Assembly (NCBI RefSeq): GCF_024347615.1
Contig: NZ_AP025508.1
Span: 558,001-622,000, forward strand
Length of the DNA: 64,000 nt
Reading direction: 5' to 3'
Source: Vibrio splendidus
GTDB taxonomy: Bacteria > Pseudomonadota > Gammaproteobacteria > Enterobacterales > Vibrionaceae
Shown here: piece by piece, positions 44,601 through 55,528 of the stretch
Layout: each line of letters opens with the position of its first letter
Numbering within the stretch: position 1 is the stretch's first letter
The notes under the pieces: model-generated
What the model saw: only the letters and a program-made list of their open reading frames with translations
The model's database searches: none
What the model was told of the DNA's origin: nothing
Made by a program: the position numbers and the translations under genes

Positions 44601-46163
44601 GTGAGTAAACGACTATTAAAGTCAGGCCTGATTGTCAGTGCAATGACTTTTGTTTCCCGTGTGTTGGGGCTAGTACGTGATGTAGTAGTAGCAAATTTGA
44701 TGGGAGCAGGAGCGAGTGCCGACGTATTTTTCTTCGCTAATAAAATTCCTAATTTCTTACGTCGACTTTTTGCAGAAGGTGCGTTTTCTCAAGCGTTTGT
44801 TCCTGTATTAACAGAATATCACGCCGCAGGTGATAAAGATAAGACACGAGATTTAATTGCTAAAGTGTCGGGTACGCTCGGGGTTTTAGTGTCTATAGTG
44901 ACCGTTGTCGGAGTCTTGGGCTCGGGTGTGATCACTGCGATGTTTGGCGCAGGTTGGTTTATCGACTGGTTGAATGACGGCCCAGCAGCCCCTAAATTTG
45001 AGCTGGCGAGCTTTATGCTCAAGATTACCTTTCCTTATTTATGGTTTATTACCTTTGTTGCCTTATCTGGTGCAATCCTCAATACCATGGGTAAATTTGC
45101 GGTTTCGTCATTTACACCTGTTTTCTTGAACGTAATGATCATTGCTTGTGCTTGGTTTCTTGCTCCTAATTTAGAACAGCCTGAAATTGGCTTGGCAATC
45201 GGTGTGTTTCTTGGTGGTTTAGTCCAGTTTCTTTTCCAAATGCCTTTCTTGATAAAAGCGGGTGTTCTGGTTAAGCCGAAGTGGGGCTGGAGAGATCCGG
45301 GCGTTGTAAAGATCCGTACGCTAATGATCCCAGCTCTGTTCGGTGTATCTGTCAGCCAAATTAACTTATTGTTTGATACCTTTATTGCTAGCTTCCTAGC
45401 GACCGGTTCGATCAGTTGGTTGTATTATTCAGACCGACTGCTTGAATTCCCACTAGGTCTATTCGGTATTGCCATTGCGACGGTTATTCTTCCGGCTTTA
45501 TCTCGTAAGCACGTTGATGCTGAAGGGGAAGGGTTTGCTCATACCATGGACTGGGGTGTGCGCATGGTACTGCTGCTCGGCATTCCTGCGATGTTAGGCC
45601 TAATAGTTTTAGCTAAGCCGATGCTGATGGTGCTCTTCATGCGTGGTGAGTTTTCGCCACATGATGTACAGCAGGCATCAATGTCATTGGTTGCTTACGC
45701 ATCGGGTTTGCTTAACTTCATGCTGATTAAAGTGTTAGCTCCGGGCTATTACTCTCGCCAAGATACTAAAACTCCTGTGAAGTACGGCATTATCGCCATG
45801 GTCACCAACATGGTCTTCAACGCGATTTTTGCGTATTTCTATGGTTATGTTGGTTTGGCGATAGCGACGGCATTGTCTGCCTTTGTGAATATGGCCTTGT
45901 TATATCGTGGATTGCATCTTGCAGGTGTGTATCAATTATCTAAGACAACCTTGTTGTTCAGTGCCAAATTGATTATCTCAGGCGTAGTGATGGTTGCGGC
46001 GATTTTATGGCAGTTGGATAATATGCAACATTGGCTTGAATGGAGCTTTAGCCAGAGAGCGCTGACATTAACAGGCTTGATTGGACTTGGTGGCTTTGTT
46101 TATATTGTTTCGGTACTGATTTTAGGTATCCGAGTAAAACATTTAAAAGCAGCGACAGATTAA
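44601..46163 (+). CDS. murJ: Lipid II flippase MurJ
   Basis: The 520-residue MOP-superfamily protein has about fourteen membrane segments. It begins MSKRLLKSGLIVSAMTFVSRVLGLVRDVVVANLMGAG with the conserved Arg residues of the central cavity, and ANKIPNFLRRLFAEGAFSQAFVPV follows. It flips lipid II to the periplasm. The start is GTG 44601 with AGAGG five bases upstream; earlier TTG/GTG codons are less likely. It heads murJ-ribF-ileS-lspA-fkpB-ispH. Confidence 0.95.
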   Translation: MSKRLLKSGLIVSAMTFVSRVLGLVRDVVVANLMGAGASADVFFFANKIPNFLRRLFAEGAFSQAFVPVLTEYHAAGDKDKTRDLIAKVSGTLGVLVSIVTVVGVLGSGVITAMFGAGWFIDWLNDGPAAPKFELASFMLKITFPYLWFITFVALSGAILNTMGKFAVSSFTPVFLNVMIIACAWFLAPNLEQPEIGLAIGVFLGGLVQFLFQMPFLIKAGVLVKPKWGWRDPGVVKIRTLMIPALFGVSVSQINLLFDTFIASFLATGSISWLYYSDRLLEFPLGLFGIAIATVILPALSRKHVDAEGEGFAHTMDWGVRMVLLLGIPAMLGLIVLAKPMLMVLFMRGEFSPHDVQQASMSLVAYASGLLNFMLIKVLAPGYYSRQDTKTPVKYGIIAMVTNMVFNAIFAYFYGYVGLAIATALSAFVNMALLYRGLHLAGVYQLSKTTLLFSAKLIISGVVMVAAILWQLDNMQHWLEWSFSQRALTLTGLIGLGGFVYIVSVLILGIRVKHLKAATD

Positions 46164-46233
46164 TACTGATTAGTATATAATCCGTCGGTTTCACACAATA
46201 AATGATGCAAATAACAGGTTTTAGCTGATCATA

Positions 46234-47169
46234 ATGGAACTGATCCGAGGTATACACAATATTAAAGCGCAGCATCATGGCTGTGTATTAACCATAGGTA
46301 ACTTCGATGGTGTTCATTTAGGACATCAAGAGGTTCTGACTCAGGTTTCTAAACAAGCTGCAGCATTAGGGCTCCCTTCTGTTGTCATGACGTTTGAGCC
46401 GCAACCTATGGAGTTGTTTGCCAAAGGTAAAGCACCAGCACGTTTAACTCGCTTACGAGATAAATACGTGCAACTGAGTAAGCTAGATATCAGTCGTTTA
46501 TTGTGTGTGAATTTTAATCAGTATTTTGCAAGCTTGTCTGCGGAAGCGTTCATTAAAGACCTTTTGGTTGATAAGCTTGGCGTGAAATTCTTGGTTGTCG
46601 GTGACGATTTTTGCTTCGGTAAGGGTCGTACTGGTAATTTCGCTATGCTTCAAGGAGCGGGCGAGAAGTATGGTTTTGAGGTGGTGAGCACCCAGAGCTA
46701 TTGCTTAAACCAATTACGAGTAAGCAGTACTGAGATACGAAATGCGTTAGCGGCCAATGATTTGGTTTCTAGTGCTACCATGCTAGGGCGTGACTACAGT
46801 ATCAGTGGTCGTGTTTCTCATGGTCGTAAACTAGGGAGAACTATCGGTTTCCCTACCGCTAATATTCCATTAAAGCGTTGTGTTTCTCCTGTTTCGGGAG
46901 TGTACGTTGTTGAAGCATTAGATATCGACGGTGTTCCTGTCGGTGGTGTTGCTAATATTGGACAACGACCAACGGTTAATGGTGTAAGGCAGCAATTAGA
47001 AGTGCATTTTTTTGACTTTAAAGCCAATTTGTATGGTAAACAGTTAGAAGTACGACTTTTGCACAAACTGCGCGACGAGATAAAATTTGAATCGTTCGAC
47101 GCACTAAAGAATCAAATAGAATTGGATGCTGAAGCCGCAAGGGTGTGGCTGCTTCAGCTAAAGAATTAG
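46234..47169 (+). CDS. ribF: Bifunctional riboflavin kinase / FAD synthetase
   Basis: The 311-residue protein has an N-terminal nucleotidyltransferase domain (LTIGNFDGVHLGHQEVL, about 18-35; SSTEIRNAL) and a C-terminal riboflavin kinase domain (GRTIGFPTANI, NIGQRPTV, about 185-305). It makes FMN and FAD. Its place before ileS is standard. Confidence 0.97.
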   Translation: MELIRGIHNIKAQHHGCVLTIGNFDGVHLGHQEVLTQVSKQAAALGLPSVVMTFEPQPMELFAKGKAPARLTRLRDKYVQLSKLDISRLLCVNFNQYFASLSAEAFIKDLLVDKLGVKFLVVGDDFCFGKGRTGNFAMLQGAGEKYGFEVVSTQSYCLNQLRVSSTEIRNALAANDLVSSATMLGRDYSISGRVSHGRKLGRTIGFPTANIPLKRCVSPVSGVYVVEALDIDGVPVGGVANIGQRPTVNGVRQQLEVHFFDFKANLYGKQLEVRLLHKLRDEIKFESFDALKNQIELDAEAARVWLLQLKN

Positions 47170-47232
47170 TCGGATGATTCCACCGATTAACATAATGTCT
47201 AACTTCGCCCAATATAACGGAATTAAGAATCG

Positions 47233-50091
47233 ATGAGTGATTATAAAGATACCCTGAACTTACCAGAAACAGGGTTCCCAATGCGCGGCAATCTGGCAAA
47301 TCGTGAACCAGAAATGCTGAAGCGTTGGTACAAAGAAGATCTTTACGGCGAAATCCGTAAGGCAAAGAAAGGTAAAAAATCTTTCGTGCTGCATGATGGC
47401 CCTCCATACGCGAACGGCGACATTCACATTGGCCACGCGCTGAATAAGATTCTTAAAGACATTATTATCAAATCTAAGACCCTTTCTGGTTTTGATGCAC
47501 CGTACATCCCAGGTTGGGACTGTCACGGTCTTCCAATCGAGTTAATGGTTGAGAAGAAGAAAGGTAAGCCTGGTCAGAAGATTTCGGCTGCTGAATTCCG
47601 CGAAGAGTGTCGTAAGTACGCTGCGGGCCAAGTTGAAGGTCAGAAAGAGAGCTTCAAACGTCTTGGTATCATGGGCGAGTGGGATAAACCTTACCGCACT
47701 ATGGATTTCGGCACTGAAGCGAACATCATTCGTTCTCTAGGCAAAATCGCAGACAAAGGTCACCTTCTTAAAGGTTTCAAACCCGTTCACTGGTGTACTG
47801 ACTGTGGTTCTGCTTTGGCTGAAGCTGAAGTTGAATATAAAGATAAAGTTTCTCCATCTATCGATGTGAAATTTACAGCAGCTGACGAAGCGGCGCTTCT
47901 AGAGAAATTTACTCTAGCGGAAGGTCACGCGGGTCAGGGCGAAATCTCTATCGTTATCTGGACGACAACACCGTGGACTCTGCCTGCTAACCGCGCAGTA
48001 TGTCTACGTGATGATCTTGAATACGTACTTATCCAAGTTGAAGCGAATGGCGAACAGCCAGCTCAACGTATCGTTGTTGCTTCTGAACTAGCAAAAGACG
48101 TAATGGATCGTACAGGTATCGAGCACTTCCATAACCTTGGTTTTGCGACTGGTGCTGATCTTGAGCTTTCTCAGTTCAACCACCCGTTCTACGATTTTAC
48201 TGTTCCTGCTGTTCTTGGCGACCACGTTACAACGGATTCAGGTACTGGTGTGGTTCACACTGCGCCTGGTCATGGTCAAGAGGATTTCGTGGTTGGTAAG
48301 AAGTACGACCTAGAAATCGCTAACCCAGTAGGCTCAAACGGCGTTTACCTGCCAGATACTGAGCTATTTGCTGGTCAGCATGTATTCAAAGCGAACGATT
48401 CTGTTTTAGAAGTTCTAAAAGAGAAAGGTGCACTACTGCATCACCACGCTTACGAGCACAGCTACCCACACTGTTGGAGACATAAAACTCCAATCATCTT
48501 CCGTGCAACACCGCAGTGGTTCATCTCTATGGATCAAGCTGGCCTACGTGCAAAAGCACTAGAGTCAACGAAGAGTGTTGAATGGATGCCAGAATGGGGT
48601 CAAAGCCGTATCGAAGGTATGATCGAAGGTCGCCCTGAGTGGTGTATCTCTCGTCAACGTACTTGGGGTGTGCCAATTGCTCTGTTCGTTCATAAAGAAA
48701 CATCAGAACTTCACCCAGATAGCCCAGCTCTTATTGAAAAAGTAGCGAAGCTTGTGGAAGAAAAAGGTATTCAAGCTTGGTGGGATGTAGATGCTGCTGA
48801 ACTTATGGGTGCTGAAGACGCTGACAAGTACGAGAAAGTACTTGATACTTTAGACGTATGGTTCGACTCAGGTGTAACGCACTTCTCTGTTGTGGATTCT
48901 CGTGAAGAGTACAACTTCCCGAATGAAGAAAGAACGCACAGTGCTGATCTGTACCTTGAAGGTTCTGACCAACACCGTGGCTGGTTCCAGTCATCTTTGA
49001 TTTCATCTATCGCGATGAAAGACGAAGCACCATACAAGCAAGTGCTAACGCACGGTTTCGTGGTTGATGGTAACGGCCGTAAGATGTCTAAATCTATCGG
49101 TAACGTTGTTGCTCCTAAAGATGTAACGAACAAGCTAGGCGCAGATATCCTACGTCTATGGGTTGCTTCTACGGATTACACTAACGAAGTTGCGGTTTCT
49201 GACGAGATCCTTAAGCGTTCTGCTGATGCATACCGTCGTATTCGTAACACGGCTCGTTTCTTCCTAGCGAACTTGAACGGTTTCAACCCTGAAACTGACC
49301 TAGTGCCTGCTGAAGAAATGGTAGCACTTGATCGCTGGGCTGTTGGCCGTGCTCAAGCTGCACAAGAAGAGATTGTTAAAGCATACGGTGAGTACAACAC
49401 TCACGGTGTGACTCAACGTCTAATGCAGTTCTGTTCTATCGAAATGGGTTCTTTCTACCTAGACGTAATTAAAGACCGTCAGTACACAGCGAAACAGGGC
49501 AGCCATGCTCAACGTAGCTGTCAAACGGCGCTTTACTACATCGTAGAAGCTCTAGTTCGTTGGATGGCGCCTATCATGTCGTTTACTGCAGATGAAATCT
49601 GGAACGAAATGCCTGGCGAGCGCGACACGTTTGTATTCACTGGCGAGTGGTTCGAAGGCCTATTTGGTCTTGCTGACGACGAAGAGCTAAGCAACGAATT
49701 CTGGACTGAAATCCAGTCAGTTCGTGGCGCAGTGAACAAGCTTCTTGAAGATGCTCGTAAAGAGAAAACGATCGGTGGTGCATTGCAGGCTGAAGTGACT
49801 CTATACGCTGACGACGCACTGGCTGCTAAAATCAACAAGCTAGAAGATGAGCTACGTTTCGTACTTATCACCTCTGCTGCTGTTGTTAAGCCGCTTAGCG
49901 ACAAGTCTGATACAGCTCAAGCGACAGACGTTGCAGGTTTATACGTTGAAGTTGCAGCAACTGAAGCTGAGAAGTGTGACCGTTGCTGGCACCACACTCC
50001 AGATGTAGGCACAATCGAAGGTCACGAGAAAATTTGTGGTCGTTGTGTGTCGAACATCGACGGTGAAGGCGAAGTGCGTAAATACGCATAA
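47233..50091 (+). CDS. ileS: Isoleucyl-tRNA synthetase
   Basis: The 952-residue class I synthetase has the HIGH motif (HIGHALNK), the CP1 editing domain ([28 protein letters not shown]), KMSKS (KMSKSIGN) and a C-terminal zinc-binding Cys cluster (CDRCWHH...CGRC). It charges tRNA-Ile. It is slightly longer than E. coli IleS (938). Confidence 0.98.
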   Translation: MSDYKDTLNLPETGFPMRGNLANREPEMLKRWYKEDLYGEIRKAKKGKKSFVLHDGPPYANGDIHIGHALNKILKDIIIKSKTLSGFDAPYIPGWDCHGLPIELMVEKKKGKPGQKISAAEFREECRKYAAGQVEGQKESFKRLGIMGEWDKPYRTMDFGTEANIIRSLGKIADKGHLLKGFKPVHWCTDCGSALAEAEVEYKDKVSPSIDVKFTAADEAALLEKFTLAEGHAGQGEISIVIWTTTPWTLPANRAVCLRDDLEYVLIQVEANGEQPAQRIVVASELAKDVMDRTGIEHFHNLGFATGADLELSQFNHPFYDFTVPAVLGDHVTTDSGTGVVHTAPGHGQEDFVVGKKYDLEIANPVGSNGVYLPDTELFAGQHVFKANDSVLEVLKEKGALLHHHAYEHSYPHCWRHKTPIIFRATPQWFISMDQAGLRAKALESTKSVEWMPEWGQSRIEGMIEGRPEWCISRQRTWGVPIALFVHKETSELHPDSPALIEKVAKLVEEKGIQAWWDVDAAELMGAEDADKYEKVLDTLDVWFDSGVTHFSVVDSREEYNFPNEERTHSADLYLEGSDQHRGWFQSSLISSIAMKDEAPYKQVLTHGFVVDGNGRKMSKSIGNVVAPKDVTNKLGADILRLWVASTDYTNEVAVSDEILKRSADAYRRIRNTARFFLANLNGFNPETDLVPAEEMVALDRWAVGRAQAAQEEIVKAYGEYNTHGVTQRLMQFCSIEMGSFYLDVIKDRQYTAKQGSHAQRSCQTALYYIVEALVRWMAPIMSFTADEIWNEMPGERDTFVFTGEWFEGLFGLADDEELSNEFWTEIQSVRGAVNKLLEDARKEKTIGGALQAEVTLYADDALAAKINKLEDELRFVLITSAAVVKPLSDKSDTAQATDVAGLYVEVAATEAEKCDRCWHHTPDVGTIEGHEKICGRCVSNIDGEGEVRKYA

Positions 50092-50130
50092 CGACTCAGA
50101 GAAAGACTGAACTTTTTGTAAAAATCATAG

Positions 50131-50157
50131 CCCCAGTATCAACTGGGGTTATTTTTA
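50131..50157 (+). terminator. Weak terminator between ileS and lspA
   Basis: CCCCAGT (50131-50137) pairs with ACTGGGG (50142-50148) around ATCA, followed by TTATTTTT. It may only partly separate ileS and lspA. Confidence 0.7.
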
Positions 50158-50251
50158 ATTATAGGAAATGTGTTTAACCGAGTTGAGTGCTCATCATCCC
50201 TTAAACAGGAAGATTAAATGGGTACTGGCTTCGTAAATACTAGGAATAGAA

Positions 50252-50752
50252 ATGAGTGAAGTTTCGTTAAAACAATCTGGTGTGCGTTGGTTATGGCTGG
50301 CTCTGTTGGTCTTCCTTGCAGATATTGGCATCAAACTGTTCGTCATGGACAATATGGGTTATGGCTGGGCAAACCGTATTGAGGTGTTGCCATTCTTTAA
50401 CTTTTTGTATGTCCATAACTATGGTGCAGCATTTAGCTTTTTGAGCGATCAGAGTGGCTGGCAGCGTTGGTTATTTACTGGTATCGCCTTTGCGGTAACG
50501 GGCATGCTGACATACTGGATGAGTAAACTACCTGCGGCAGAGAAGTGGAATAACATTGCTTATGCGATCATCATTGGTGGCGCTGTTGGTAACGTATTTG
50601 ACCGAGTAGTACACGGCTTTGTTGTCGATTACTTAGATTTCTACTGGGGTACTTACCATTGGCCTGCGTTTAACTTAGCGGATATGGGGATCTGTATCGG
50701 TGCTGCGATGATCATCCTAGATGGCTTCCGTAAGAAAGATGAAAGCAAATAG
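50252..50752 (+). CDS. lspA: Lipoprotein signal peptidase (signal peptidase II)
   Basis: The 166-residue, four-segment membrane protease has the two catalytic Asp motifs: [17 protein letters not shown] and [12 protein letters not shown]. It removes the signal peptide of diacylated prolipoproteins. It follows ileS, the usual order. Confidence 0.97.
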   Translation: MSEVSLKQSGVRWLWLALLVFLADIGIKLFVMDNMGYGWANRIEVLPFFNFLYVHNYGAAFSFLSDQSGWQRWLFTGIAFAVTGMLTYWMSKLPAAEKWNNIAYAIIIGGAVGNVFDRVVHGFVVDYLDFYWGTYHWPAFNLADMGICIGAAMIILDGFRKKDESK

Positions 50753-50842
50753 GCGACTCAGGTATTAATGAGTATTAACTAAATCGCTTTGAATTAGATT
50801 GCTCTAAAGTCAGTCTATGACTCACAGAATAGAATAGCCCTA

Positions 50843-50878
50843 AGCGCTGTCGGTTGATTCCGGCGGCGCTTTTTTTTA
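50843..50878 (+). terminator. Terminator of lspA
   Basis: An 11-bp stem with G-T pairs (50843-50853 with 50860-50870), a TTGATT loop and a run of eight T residues. Confidence 0.85.
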
Positions 50879-50946
50879 TGCTTCAGTCAACAAGGAAGCA
50901 AAGCACAGCGCATCCTCAAATAATAAAGAAATCTAAGGAAAGTAAC

Positions 50947-51378
50947 GTGGCAGCAATTAAAAATGATTCAGCAGTAACTCTACATTTTACGATTAAAATG
51001 AAGGATGGTTCAGTTGCCGATAGCACCGAAAATATGGGTAAGCCTGCGAAGTTCGTTATGGGTGATGGCAGCCTAAGTGAGAACTTTGAACAGTGCTTGA
51101 TTGGTCTTGAAACGGGGACTGAAAAGTCTATCGAATTGAAGGCGCAAGACGCGTTTGGTATGCCAAATCCAGATCACATTCATCATATGGATCGTGCTAA
51201 ATTTGTTGGCGATTCTGAAGTCGAAGTTGGCACTATTATGGCTTTCTCTGGTCCTGATGGTATGGAAATTCCAGGTATTATCACTGAGATCGCGGGTGAT
51301 TCAGTGACGGTTGATTTTAATCATCCATTAGCAGGCCAAGACGTTACGTTTGACGTTAACATCTTAGCGGTGGACTAA
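50947..51378 (+). CDS. fkpB: FKBP-type peptidyl-prolyl isomerase FkpB (SlpA-like)
   Basis: The 143-residue protein has the FKBP fold with an inserted flap (FTIKMKDGSVADST, FVMGDGSLSENFEQCLIGLETG, FGMPNPDHIHHMDRAKF). It assists folding of cytosolic proteins. The start is GTG 50947 with AAGGAA six bases upstream; a much longer in-frame extension has no homology and begins inside the lspA terminator. Its 3' end is the first unit of a tandem repeat. Confidence 0.93.
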   Translation: MAAIKNDSAVTLHFTIKMKDGSVADSTENMGKPAKFVMGDGSLSENFEQCLIGLETGTEKSIELKAQDAFGMPNPDHIHHMDRAKFVGDSEVEVGTIMAFSGPDGMEIPGIITEIAGDSVTVDFNHPLAGQDVTFDVNILAVD

Positions 51379-51460
51379 CTATTTTAGCGGTGAACTAACT
51401 ATCTTAGCGTTAGAATAGTTATCTTAACGTTAGAGTCGCTATCTTGACGGTAGAATAACA
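51361..51460 (+). repeat. 20-bp tandem repeat starting inside fkpB
   Basis: Five 20-bp units begin at 51361, 51381, 51401, 51421 and 51441. The first (ATCTTAGCGGTGGACTAACT) contains the last fkpB codons and stop; later copies drift (for example ATCTTAGCGTTAGAATAGTT). Confidence 0.93.
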
Positions 51461-51574
51461 TCGCCTTACAGCTGTGATGTAACCCAGAGCTTCACTGTCT
51501 AGGCGCTTCACTGTAGAATGCGATCTTCGCTGACAGCGAACTCTATAGAAACAACCTTAGTACCGCGGTAAATG

Positions 51575-52531
51575 ATGAGCAATGAAATGAAAATAATGTT
51601 AGCTAACCCTCGTGGCTTTTGTGCCGGTGTCGATCGTGCGATCAGTATTGTTGAACGTGCACTCGAAATGTACCAGCCACCAATCTATGTTCGTCATGAA
51701 GTGGTACACAACCGCTTTGTTGTTGAAGGGCTAAAGCAACGTGGTGCTATTTTTGTCGAAGAGTTAAGTGAAGTGCCAGACGATAACATCGTGATCTTCT
51801 CTGCTCACGGTGTTTCTCAAGCTGTTCGTAAAGAAGCGAAAGAGCGCGAACTCACCGTATTTGATGCAACGTGTCCTTTGGTAACCAAAGTCCATATGGA
51901 AGTTGCTCGTGCGAGCCGCAAGCATATGGAAGTGGTTCTGATTGGTCACGCGGGTCACCCTGAGGTTGAAGGCACCATGGGTCAGTACGCTAGCCAAACT
52001 GGTGGTATGTACTTGGTTGAGAAACCAGAGGATGTACAGAACCTAGTGGTGAATGATCCAAGTAACCTACATTATGTTAGCCAAACTACTTTGTCAGTTG
52101 ATGAAACGGCGGATGTGATTGAAGAGCTGCGTCGAGTGTTCCCTGAGATCCAAGGCCCACGTAAAGACGACATCTGCTACGCGACTCAAAACCGTCAAGA
52201 CGCAATTCGTGAGATGGCCGGTGATGTTGATGTCGTGATAGTTGTTGGTTCTAAGAACTCATCGAACTCAACTCGTTTAAAAGAGCTGGCTGAGAAGCTA
52301 GGCACGCCAGGTTATCTAACCGACTGCCCTGAAGACATTCAAACTGAATGGGTTGAAGGCAAAAAGAAAATCGGTGTAACAGCCGGTGCTTCTGCTCCTG
52401 AAGAGTTGGTAAACCAAATCTTAGATCGTATTCGTGAGCTGGGTGCTACCGAGGTAGAAGAGATTCAAGGTCGTGAAGAGAACATGTTCTTCGAAGTGCC
52501 GAAAGAGCTGCAGATTAAGCAAGTCGACTAA
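51575..52531 (+). CDS. ispH: 4-hydroxy-3-methylbut-2-enyl diphosphate reductase
   Basis: The 318-residue Fe-S enzyme is the last step of the MEP isoprenoid pathway. Its three cluster Cys are in [16 protein letters not shown] and [11 protein letters not shown]. Start codons at 51572, 51575 and 51587 ([10 protein letters not shown]) are all possible; the last corresponds to the common family start. The gene ends the murJ-to-ispH series. Confidence 0.96.
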   Translation: MSNEMKIMLANPRGFCAGVDRAISIVERALEMYQPPIYVRHEVVHNRFVVEGLKQRGAIFVEELSEVPDDNIVIFSAHGVSQAVRKEAKERELTVFDATCPLVTKVHMEVARASRKHMEVVLIGHAGHPEVEGTMGQYASQTGGMYLVEKPEDVQNLVVNDPSNLHYVSQTTLSVDETADVIEELRRVFPEIQGPRKDDICYATQNRQDAIREMAGDVDVVIVVGSKNSSNSTRLKELAEKLGTPGYLTDCPEDIQTEWVEGKKKIGVTAGASAPEELVNQILDRIRELGATEVEEIQGREENMFFEVPKELQIKQVD

Positions 52532-52565
52532 TCGCTATTGATTGGTGACACCATCGATTGGTAAC

Positions 52566-52650
52566 TCTATCGATTCGCAAACACTATCGATTCGCAAACA
52601 CTATCGATTTGTAAACACTATCGATTTGTAAACACTATTGATTTGTAAAC
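52566..52650 (+). repeat. 17-bp tandem repeat after ispH
   Basis: Five 17-bp units (52566, 52583, 52600, 52617, 52634) of the type ACTATCGATTTGTAAAC, with two more decayed copies before them from about 52533. The array starts directly after the ispH stop. Confidence 0.93.
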
Positions 52651-52656
52651 AGCAGG

Positions 52657-52684
52657 AAGCCAACGTTGATGCGTTGGCTTTTTT
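52657..52684. terminator. Bidirectional terminator between ispH and btsR
   Basis: GCCAACG (52659-52665) pairs with CGTTGGC (52672-52678), followed by six T residues, between converging genes. Confidence 0.85.
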
Positions 52685-52722
52685 GATCATGCTTTGGAAC
52701 AAGGCGTCGAATTTCTAACGGG

Positions 52723-53454
52723 TTACTGGAGACCGAGTTGCTCTTTTAAAGTCTTTAAATAACGACGACTGACAGGTACTTCAAAGCCAGTTAGCGTGAT
52801 GATCTCCGCTAATCCATTTTCCAACAGTTTGATCTCTTGGATCGATTTTATGTTGATCAAATACTGTCGATGACAACGGATCAAATCGGTTTTTTCTTCC
52901 AAGATCTTTAGCGTTAACTGTGAGGTCGCCGTTTGTGAGGAGCTACGAACATGCACACCACTGATATCCGAATAAGCGCACTCGACCGTTTGGCTTGCCA
53001 TGATCACAATGCGGTTATGGCCGATACACGGGATCTGCTCTAAACGGCATGGAGCAATGGCAGAGATGTCTTGCTCCGGCGCTTTGTGGTTCTGCTTGAT
53101 GACCTTATTCAGACGACAAACACTCTTGTTTAATCGACAGGGTTCAACCGGCTTGAGTAGGTAATCAAAGGCGTTATCTTCAAAGGCTTGAATCGCATAT
53201 TGGTCGTAGGCAGTGACGAATACCACGTAAGGCATGGTGTCTGGGTCAAGCATGCTTAACAGTTCAATTCCGGTAACCTGCGGCATTTGGATATCCAAAT
53301 ACACCACATCAGGCTTGAGCAGATTGATCTGTTTCAGTCCTTCGATCGCGTTACTTGCTTGGCCGATGATTTCCACTTCTCCTGTTTCGGTCAGTAGTTC
53401 AATCAGTTCTTCGCGAGCAAAAAGCTCATCATCGACAACTAATGCCTTTAACAT
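52723..53454 (-). CDS. btsR: LytTR response regulator, BtsR (YehT)-like
   Basis: The 243-residue protein has a receiver domain with Asp54 (VVYLDIQMPQVTG) and a C-terminal LytTR DNA-binding domain (about 140-240, CHRQYLINIKSIQEIKLLENG). It lies 105 bp after its sensor kinase gene and near a CstA-type carrier gene, the arrangement expected for the pyruvate-responsive Bts system. A cluster of direct repeats in front of the carrier gene may be its target. Confidence 0.87.
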   Translation of the reverse strand: MLKALVVDDELFAREELIELLTETGEVEIIGQASNAIEGLKQINLLKPDVVYLDIQMPQVTGIELLSMLDPDTMPYVVFVTAYDQYAIQAFEDNAFDYLLKPVEPCRLNKSVCRLNKVIKQNHKAPEQDISAIAPCRLEQIPCIGHNRIVIMASQTVECAYSDISGVHVRSSSQTATSQLTLKILEEKTDLIRCHRQYLINIKSIQEIKLLENGLAEIITLTGFEVPVSRRYLKTLKEQLGLQ

Positions 53455-53559
53455 CCTACAATCTTCATCTTGGTTCTATCCCTGCTTGGTTCACGCTTTT
53501 CTTTGAAATGTCTGCTTCTAAATGTTTCAACTCGGAGTGATTCGTCTCCGAAAATACCT

Positions 53560-55230
53560 TTATTTTAGTATAGGTATGATAAAACTCATTCGAGTGAATT
53601 GCTGTGGTTGAGATTCTATTTTTAGTGCTGAATCTTGTCCAAAGAAATTAGTGAGTTGTTTATCAACAATTTCCATGCCTAGTCCAACATGATCTTTCGA
53701 TGGCTTTTGATAATTGCCCGCGTTGTCTTCAACGGTCAACTTGACCCCACCCTTGAAAGCCTCGCTATAGATCTTCACTTTGCCACCTTCCAGCATGTTA
53801 GAAATCCCATGTTTGATGGCATTTTCGACTAGCGGTTGTAGGGTAAAACTTGGCAGTTGCGACTCATACAGTTGTGGGTCGATATCCCATTCCACTTCTA
53901 ATCGATCGGTAAAGCGTGCCTTCTCTATGGTTAGATACGCATTAACGTGTGCCAGTTCGTCTTTGAGTTTTACCGTGTTGATGTTCTGCTTCAGGTTACT
54001 TCTAAAGAAGTGAGACAGATGTTGAATGAGCTCACGTGCTTTATCAGGGTCACGACGTGTAACGGCACTGATGGTGTTAAGTGCATTAAACAAGAAGTGC
54101 GGATTCACCTGTGCATGCAGCAGTTTGATTTCCGCTTGGGTGAGCAGCGTTTGCTGTTGTTGATAATTACTAAACAGGATCTGGCTCGACAATAGCTGAG
54201 CGATACCTTCACCCATCGACATATTGATGGTCGAGAATAGTTTCAGCTTTGGCTCATACAGTTTGATGGTTCCGATGACTTCGTTTCCTGCTCTTAACGG
54301 GATAATTAGCGCGGAGCCTAACTTACAATCTTGCGAAAGGGAGCATTGGTACGGATTCTCTTTGCCATCAAGGTAGATGATGTCATTCTGTTTCATCGAA
54401 GTGAGCGTGCTCTGCGATGAAATCGGCGTGTTCGGAATATGGTGTTCATCACCAATGCCGATGAACGCGAGGATTTTTTCTCGGTCGGTGATCGCCACCG
54501 CACCAACGTTGGTCTCTTCGTAAATGATCCGCACGATTTTTTGCGCGTTATCCGAATTGAATCCTCCATGCAAAATACCCACTGAACGCTCGGCGATGGT
54601 TAATGCGCGGCGTGAGAAAGTTGCCGAATACTTCTCGAAGATGGTTTTCCGATCTTGGATGATGCTCATGAACAGCGCCGCACCGACCGAGTTAGCAATG
54701 ATCATTGGCGCGGCAATATCAGAAACCAGAGCATAGGACTGCGCGAATGGTTTCGCGACCGCTAACAGAATTAGCATCTGAATAATCTCTGCAAACAGGG
54801 TTACCGAGAAAACCACCATTGGATTAAACAGCTGGCTGGCTTTGTTCTTTCTCACGAGATAAACGTGTAATAGGCCGCCAATCAAGCCTTCTGCTGTTGT
54901 TGAAATCGCGCAAGCTAGATCGGTGAATCCACCCAAAGAGTAACGATGGATTCCGCCAGTAAAACCGACCGCAAAGCCGACAACCGGACCACCAAACAGG
55001 CCACCCATAACGGCACCCATCGCACGAGTGTTGGCGATCGCGTCATTAATCTGCAGTCCAAAATAGGTGCCCATAATACAGAACAGGGAAAACAGAACGT
55101 AGCAGCTTATCTTATGACTTAAGCGTGAAGAGATGCTCAACAAAGGAAGAATCAGTGGAGTCTTGCTGAGCATGTAAGCAATCACTAAGTAGACACAGGT
55201 TTGTTGCAGCAGAGAGAGAATGAGTTCCAT
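53560..55230 (-). CDS. btsS: LytS-type sensor histidine kinase, BtsS (YehU)-like
   Basis: The 556-residue membrane kinase has an N-terminal 5TM-LYT domain (about 1-190; NDAIANTRAMGAVMGGLFGGP), a GAF domain (about 220-345), a His-kinase segment (NPHFLFNALNTISAVTRRDP) and an ATPase domain (FTLQPLVENAIKHGISN, GLGMEIV). In E. coli BtsS binds external pyruvate. Phosphorelay to BtsR is expected. Confidence 0.87.
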   Translation of the reverse strand: MELILSLLQQTCVYLVIAYMLSKTPLILPLLSISSRLSHKISCYVLFSLFCIMGTYFGLQINDAIANTRAMGAVMGGLFGGPVVGFAVGFTGGIHRYSLGGFTDLACAISTTAEGLIGGLLHVYLVRKNKASQLFNPMVVFSVTLFAEIIQMLILLAVAKPFAQSYALVSDIAAPMIIANSVGAALFMSIIQDRKTIFEKYSATFSRRALTIAERSVGILHGGFNSDNAQKIVRIIYEETNVGAVAITDREKILAFIGIGDEHHIPNTPISSQSTLTSMKQNDIIYLDGKENPYQCSLSQDCKLGSALIIPLRAGNEVIGTIKLYEPKLKLFSTINMSMGEGIAQLLSSQILFSNYQQQQTLLTQAEIKLLHAQVNPHFLFNALNTISAVTRRDPDKARELIQHLSHFFRSNLKQNINTVKLKDELAHVNAYLTIEKARFTDRLEVEWDIDPQLYESQLPSFTLQPLVENAIKHGISNMLEGGKVKIYSEAFKGGVKLTVEDNAGNYQKPSKDHVGLGMEIVDKQLTNFFGQDSALKIESQPQQFTRMSFIIPILK

Positions 55231-55343
55231 ATTTTCACCTATTGAGACGCTGGTTAAGTGTAAAGCTCATTGCGTAGTAACGGTAGCTTTGCTTGTGTTT
55301 TCATTGGTTATATCGAGTTGCGATTGCTTTTCAGGCGGAGATA

Positions 55344-55385
55344 CCAATATTGATGTACCAATGTTGATGTACCAATGCTGAGATA
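55344..55385. repeat. 14-bp tandem repeat upstream of btsS
   Basis: Three 14-bp units start at 55344, 55358 and 55372 (CCAATATTGATGTA, CCAATGTTGATGTA, CCAATGCTGAGATA). They lie between btsS and the carrier gene. Confidence 0.88.
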
Positions 55386-55528
55386 CAGTAAAGCCCATCA
55401 CAGAGGACGGGCTTTAGTCTTAATTTCCACGAATCACTGGGTGATTACGGGAGCACGCGAAGTGTGTTTGGCTTGTTCTTTCGTCTCTCTATGAAGGCGT
55501 GTCTCTTGTTATCAAGAGTCTGAAAGAA

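Noticed and set aside
52566..52650. Possible CRISPR array
   Set aside because: Units are contiguous 17-mers without unique spacers, and no cas genes are present.
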